Assembly: GCA_963402885.1 (NCBI GenBank)
Contig: OY727103.1
Coordinates: 16,580,085 to 16,644,084 of the forward strand
Length of the DNA stretch: 64,000 bases
Reading direction: 5' to 3'
Source of the DNA: Antedon bifida
Lineage: Eukaryota; Echinodermata; Crinoidea; Comatulida; Antedonidae
The notes below the pieces were generated by a model. It worked only from the letters and a program-made list of their open reading frames with translations, ran no database searches and had not been told where the DNA came from. Shown here piece after piece: positions 59,105 to 64,000 of this stretch; position 1 is the first letter of the stretch, and each line of letters starts with the position of its first letter. The position numbers were made by a program, and so were the translations under genes.

Positions 59105-59374
59105 ACTTTGACTGAGAAACACCAAGATGAACTCACAGCCTAATTTAATACAAAATAGGAAAAACAATGGGAGATGAACTCTGGTTGCACCCATGTATAC
59201 TATAGTTATCACAACTACTGTTTAGCAAATATTGCTGCTTTTTATCATTGACTATAATAATAATATTAATTACTGTAATAAATGATGATATATAATCTTT
59301 GTTTTATGGAGGCTGAGCGCTTAAGCATTGACAAGATACACACTTCTGGACCTCACACATCAATCTGTTCCAAT
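59105..59374. other. Short unique spacer
   Basis: Nothing recognised. Confidence 0.4.
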
Positions 59375-59600
59375 GAAGATATGATATAGCGCATTATGCA
59401 AAAGCCTAAATGCACATTTAAGAATAAAAATATAATACCAGAAAATTAATTAAAATACAAAAAGGTGAGGTTAAGCTGCCCTAAAATTAGCAATTAATGT
59501 TTCCCGACGGATATAAATATGTGAATAATTAATTCCAAAGGAAAACAGCAGAGGCCCTAGAATCATAATAACGATGTTGGCAAGTCGAGATTGTTAATAC
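59375..59600 (-). pseudogene. Degenerate LINE 3' end
   Basis: On the minus strand SRASAVFLWN (compare DRAFAVAAPKLWN at 14460) leads, after a frame break and a lost stretch, to YIRRETLIANFRAA, a stop, and PHLF, matching the usual IR....FK..LKTHLF end. The tail has TTTGCATAATGCGCTATATC, the same type as the LINE at 53681. At least one frameshift and one in-frame stop are present, so it is older than the other copies. Confidence 0.65.
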
Positions 59601-59629
59601 CAACTTTTTTTCTTTGTTGACTAATAAAA

Positions 59630-60110
59630 CAGTTAAGTGTTTGTGCACCGGGTTGGAACGCTTAACCCGATTATCCACGATAACCGAGTTGGATCCAAGT
59701 TTGTTGAATAGCCCAGACAATGCTTCAGTTAAGTGTTTGAGCACCGGCTTGGAACGCTTAACCCAATTATCCCCGATAACCGAATTGGATATCCCAGTTT
59801 TTTTATTAAATAGCCCAGACGATGCTTCTGTTCAGTGTTTGAGCACCGGGTTGGAACGCTGAACCCGATTATCCCCGATAACCGAGTTGGATATCCCAGT
59901 TTGTTGAATAGCCCAGACAATGCTTCAGTTCAGTGTTTGAGCATCGGGTTGGAACGCTTAACCCGATTATCCCCGATAACCGAGGTTGGACCCAGTTTGT
60001 TGAATAGCCCAGACGATGCTTCAGTTCAGTGTTTGAGCACCGGGTTGGAACACTTAACCCAATTATCCACGATAACCGAGTTGGATGTCCCAGTTGACTT
60101 CTCCACCAAG
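59630..60110 (+). repeat. Satellite with about 97-bp unit, five copies
   Basis: AGTGTTTGAGCACCGGGTTG recurs at spacings of 96, 102, 98 and 96 bp (GCACCG at 59645, 59741, 59843, 59941 and 60037). Units share ACGCTTAACCCGATTATCCC, CGATAACCGAGTTGG and GAATAGCCCAGACRATGCTT. The array abuts the upstream side of a LINE remnant. It is open in several frames on both strands (for example CLSTGLERLT on plus), which explains the 63- to 101-residue frames here; none is a supported gene. Confidence 0.9.
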
Positions 60111-60687
60111 TCCAGTTTAGTTGTCCGGTTGATAGTGTAAAAGTGGTGTAGTTGATAATGAACTATTCAAAGATTTGTTTACAAAAGGCTCTGAGACCAT
60201 ACGATGGATTGAAATAACCTTTGAGAATCATTTTATAGATTAACAAAATGTTTACTTTTCTGCTTATTATTTTACGAAGATTAAAATATTTATCGGGACG
60301 TTATTTGTCCTTCGTCTATCATCTCAAAACGACAGGGGTCAATAGCTTCAATCTAGGCTAGACCAAGTAAATGTGATATGGAACATTTGTTTTGTATGGT
60401 TAAACAATATTTGTTTTTATGATTATGATATAGGTTATGTTCAATTTTATCAAGATAAGAAATACTAAATAGGAAATAAATATCAATATAGAAGCACTAA
60501 AGTGTTTGTTTGTGTCTGTGATGTTAGACGCTAGGGTCAATACAAGGTACTTTACACACCTTACATCAGCAGAATTCATCAACTACAATATCTAGCAATT
60601 CGTGCCTTAGTAAAAAAACGGGTTGGTACATGTAGTGTTGGAACTTGGCAATTAAAGCAACAGCAGCAACTCTTATATACCACTCTC
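60111..60687. other. Unique spacer between two satellites
   Basis: No gene or repeat recognised. Confidence 0.45.
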
Positions 60688-61602
60688 ATATCACCTTTTA
60701 GTTTCTGACCCTATCACCTTTTAGTTGTGACCTTATCACCTATTAGTTGTGACACTATCATCTTATAGTTTCTGACACTATCACCTTTTAGTTTCTGACA
60801 CTATCACCTTTTAGTTTCTGACCCTATCACCTTATAGGTTCTGACCCTATCACCTATTAGTTGTGACACTATCACCTTTTAGTTTCTGACCCTATCACCT
60901 TATAGGTTCTGACCCTATCAACTTTTAGTTTTGACACTATCACCTTTTAGTTGTGACACTATCACCTTTTAGTTTCTGACACTATCAGCTTTTAGTTTCT
61001 GACACTATCACCTTTTAGTTTCTGACCCTATCACCTTTTAGTTGTGACCCTATCACCTTTTAGTTGTGACACTATCACTTTTTAGTTGTGACACTATCAC
61101 CTTATAGTTTCTGACCCTATCACCTTTTAGTTGTGACACTATCGTCTTTTAGTTTGTGACACTATCACCTTTTAGTTCCTGACCCTATCAGCTTATAGTT
61201 TCTGACCCTATCACCTTTTAGTTCCTGACCTTATCACCTTATAGTTTGTGACCCTATCACCTTTTAGTTCCTGACCCTATCACCTTTTAGTTTCTGACCA
61301 TATCGCCTTTTAGTTGTGACACTATCAACTTTTAGTTCTAACCCTATCACCTTTTAGTTGTGACCTTATCACCTATTAGTTGTGACACTATCACCTTATA
61401 GTTTCTGACCCTATCACCTTTTAGTTGTGACCTTATCACCTATTAGTTGTGACACTATCATCTTATAGTTTCTGACCCTATCACCTTTTAGTTGTGACCT
61501 TATCACCTATTAGTTGTGACCCTATCACATATTAGTTGTGACACTATCACCTTTTTGTGACACTATCATCTTTTAGTTCTGAACATATCACTTTTTTGTT
61601 GT
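60688..61602 (+). repeat. 22/23-bp minisatellite, about 40 units
   Basis: Head-to-tail units of TATCACCTTTTAGTTGTGAC or TATCACCTTTTAGTTTCTGA plus two or three bases. The two unit types (GTTGTGAC and GTTTCTGAC) alternate in blocks. A longer block, TTGTGACCTTATCACCTATT followed by AGTTGTGACACTATCATCTT, occurs near 60724 and again near 61424, showing higher-order duplication. Strikingly regular and without coding potential. Confidence 0.95.
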
Positions 61603-63003
61603 GGTTGAAGTTATGGTTTGGATTGGTAATAATCAGAATTTAAAAGGATCTACAGAGGGACATTCCTGGGCGTTTTCTAGGTTTAACTTGGCCATTTCTA
61701 CCCTTTCATACACAAGCTGCTAATCCAGATTTACTGAAATAATGCTGTTTCACGGCTTTGTGTGAATGGGACTTATGAAGGATATCATTCATAGTATTAC
61801 CATCTTCCTCATGTATATCCCAGCCAGTTAATAACATTACAGACCTTGGTTGTTAATGAATGACCTAGTAGTCACAAAGGAAAAACTCTTGGCCACTCTG
61901 ATTAGCACTTCAGCAGCCTTCAGAATTTGCAAGTTAAGTGGACAGTAAACCTTCAAACAACATTACAATGGAGATAGTAGTCATGTCTTGCATAAAATTA
62001 ACATAATAGACGTAACAGACGTTCTTTTGTAAAATGTTCTGATTTTTTAAAGTTAATATCTCTGTATGTTTTTTGTATCTGGTAAATAAAATACAGGGTA
62101 CTGTATAACCGTACTTGCTCGAGTATAGTCCTGAGTATTAACTTTGGGTGAACATTAACTTAACATTATAATTTATCAAGTCTTCTGTCTGAAGTTAACC
62201 TAAATTAGAAGGTGGGATTGGGAGAAAACAAGAACCAATTTTTTGTGTACCTTAGACCTTAGATTTTTCTAGCTGGATAATGCTAACCATTAAGCCTGCG
62301 TCCCATGACTTCTTTAAGATATTGCAAACAAATACTGCTGTGTGTGAACACAACCTAAGACTATGTTGAAATAATAATATCTAGACTTATGCATGCTTGA
62401 ATGAATTCTTTGCTCAGATAGTCAATTACTCTTAGGTGTCAGGACAATGTTTTAAAAACCAATTGGCAATACAAATAATACCTATTAATCAATTTAATGT
62501 AATCCTTTCAACAATAAATATTTTCCAGTGTTTAATAGAATTAAGAAACACTATATGCAATGAATAGAAAGCTATATTTAGAATTTATGCTTTAATACCT
62601 TTCTTAATAATTGCCAATTGTAGTTCCATAAAAAATTCATAATTATCGATATTTAAAACAAACAAATACAATGGTATACATCGGTTGTTGACGTGGAAAC
62701 TGACCTATATTCAGAAATTGACACATCTGAGTTTATTGTTTGAAGGAGTTGGGTTATTAAATAATTCGCATATTAAGTATTCACTTCTATGCTAATCAAT
62801 AATATATATAAAGTACAATTTCATTGGCTGTTGTTTAAAAAAAGTCAGGCTGCATTGTGCAACTTTGGAGCTTCTAGGTTGTTGCTGTATGATCACTCCA
62901 GATGGTAAAAAAACAAATGCTACTATTACTACCAGATGTTTGATAGTTCCACCTTAACAGGGCTGCATCTCCCTACACTCCTCCACCCTACTAAAATGAA
63001 CTT
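61603..63003. other. Unique sequence, no gene seen
   Basis: AT-rich DNA without recognised elements. Confidence 0.45.
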
Positions 63004-63161
63004 TAAAGCTCTGTCTACAAACTAGTAGTATGATGTGTCCAAATATGGCAGTGATATTCCCAACTATGGTAGTGATATCACATCATGTTCATATATATAT
63101 GAACATGATGGGTACATCACATTTTTGTCAGATAATGTTTGATAGTGTAAACAAGGCATAA
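63004..63161 (+). mobile_element. CTCTGTCTACAC MITE, copy 11
   Basis: It starts TAAAGCTCTGTCTACAAACT (a deletion joins the terminus to the CTAGT part) and ends GTTTGATAGTGTAAACAAGG. Two CCAA(A/C)TATGG modules lie in the left half. The centre is a perfect 30-bp palindrome at 63081-63110 built around TGTTCATATATATATGAACA. Confidence 0.9.
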
Positions 63162-64000
63162 GATATGACTTTCCTCAATGAGAAAATGTCCACATCTAAT
63201 CTTGGAATATAGACAGTATATTCATTGCAGTGAAAATATGCGACAGAATTAGTGACCATACATTTTGCATAAAACGTATTCTGAATATCATTATATAGAA
63301 ATTATGAAAATTTATGAGTTGGATGGCGAGAATTTTTCATGAGTTTATCGAATCAAATATCTTCCTATTCAATGAATACAAAACATTCATTATATGTTTT
63401 ATACACACCTATTTTTATTTAACTTTTAACGAATGCTAGGCCGGAAAGCTAGGCCATTCATAAGTCAGTACTCCGACTTTGGACGCGGATTAGACAGCGT
63501 GTGGCAAAAATTCTCAAAATGTTGAAAAAAGCGTGCACTAGAGCGTGCTAATTATTGCCATTAGTTATCATTTTTCAGTTAGGTAGAGCTAATTCCGAAT
63601 GACAATCAGTAGTACTTTGTGTTATAAAGTATACTGTTTCCTAAAATAATTAATTAATTTTATATTCACTGTGACAATACAATCATTCACAATCAATCAA
63701 TTCACACACAATCATATGGGCAATCTAATTCATAATATTAATTAACTTTATTGCTTCAAATTATGATAATATTGAACTTGAGATTTAAATATAGCTAGCC
63801 TTGTGAATTTAATCTACCTTAAAAAATAACTTAACCAATTATGTACAAAAAGACCACCGCCCTAACCTTTATTAATCACAACATATTTGACCTCCGATTG
63901 GAATGCCAAACCTTTAAGGTAACTATTGAACCAAGGTGAACAAGTTTGACAAGGTGTTCTACTAAAGAGGGAGGCAAACAGCTATTATCTGCATAAAACG
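63162..64000. other. Unique sequence, no gene seen
   Basis: A CpG-containing patch at 63430-63550 (CTAGGCCGGAAAGC, GGACGCGGATTAGACAGCGT) has no clear exon. The rest is AT-rich. Confidence 0.4.

Noticed and set aside
59614..60140. Plus-strand frames with CLSTGLERLT repeats
   Set aside because: Explained by the 97-bp satellite; unit lengths of 96 to 102 bp break the frame repeatedly.
1..64000. CRISPR arrays, operons, phage or bacterial mobile systems
   Set aside because: The tandem repeats have no unique spacers, there are no long genes, and the composition and transposon types are those of an animal genome.

Overview
The window reads as non-coding nuclear DNA from an animal, most likely a marine invertebrate. 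It is strongly A+T-rich throughout. It holds no long open reading frame, no bacterial-style gene spacing, and no rRNA or intact tRNA gene. It is crowded with short inverted-repeat transposons, 3'-truncated non-LTR retrotransposon tails and minisatellites. An echinoderm or another invertebrate deuterostome would fit the repeat types, but that is an impression from memory; no gene here fixes the taxon. The stretch is either a gene desert or the inside of very large introns. All listed reading frames of 60 to 160 residues look like chance frames or repeat by-products. The only recognisable protein remnants are C-terminal ends of LINE reverse transcriptases.

Layout. 1-9 kb: unique AT-rich DNA, a degenerate tandem array holding a 130-bp inverted-repeat element, and four copies of one MITE family (called here the CTCTGTCTACAC family). 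9-14 kb: a Tigger-like MITE, an exact-looking 172-bp duplication, very AT-rich DNA and a conserved-looking block near 13.5 kb. 14-21 kb: a LINE tail, C-rich repeats, an 83-bp MITE, a CCAAT-box cluster, a 560-bp purine tract, one candidate exon on the minus strand and a 60-bp satellite. 21-31 kb: more MITE copies, 21-bp and 23-bp minisatellites and two blocks resembling developmental enhancers (25.3 and 27.4 kb). 31-38 kb: the densest transposon area, with a 1.08-kb hAT-like element inside a 19-bp minisatellite and a 488-bp Tigger-like MITE inside a ~150-bp array. 38-54 kb: TTAA-flanked MITEs, a tRNA-derived SINE, a short inverted repeat and two LINE tails. 54-64 kb: a ~118-bp array, a GC-richer promoter-like patch at 56.1 kb, a 626-bp TTAA-flanked element, a LINE remnant beside a 97-bp satellite, a 915-bp 22/23-bp minisatellite and a final MITE copy.

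There is no operon, pathway or defence system here. The main stories are transposon biology (eleven copies of a MITE with a modular centre, and DNA elements sitting inside tandem arrays) and a few candidate regulatory blocks that only cross-species comparison could confirm.
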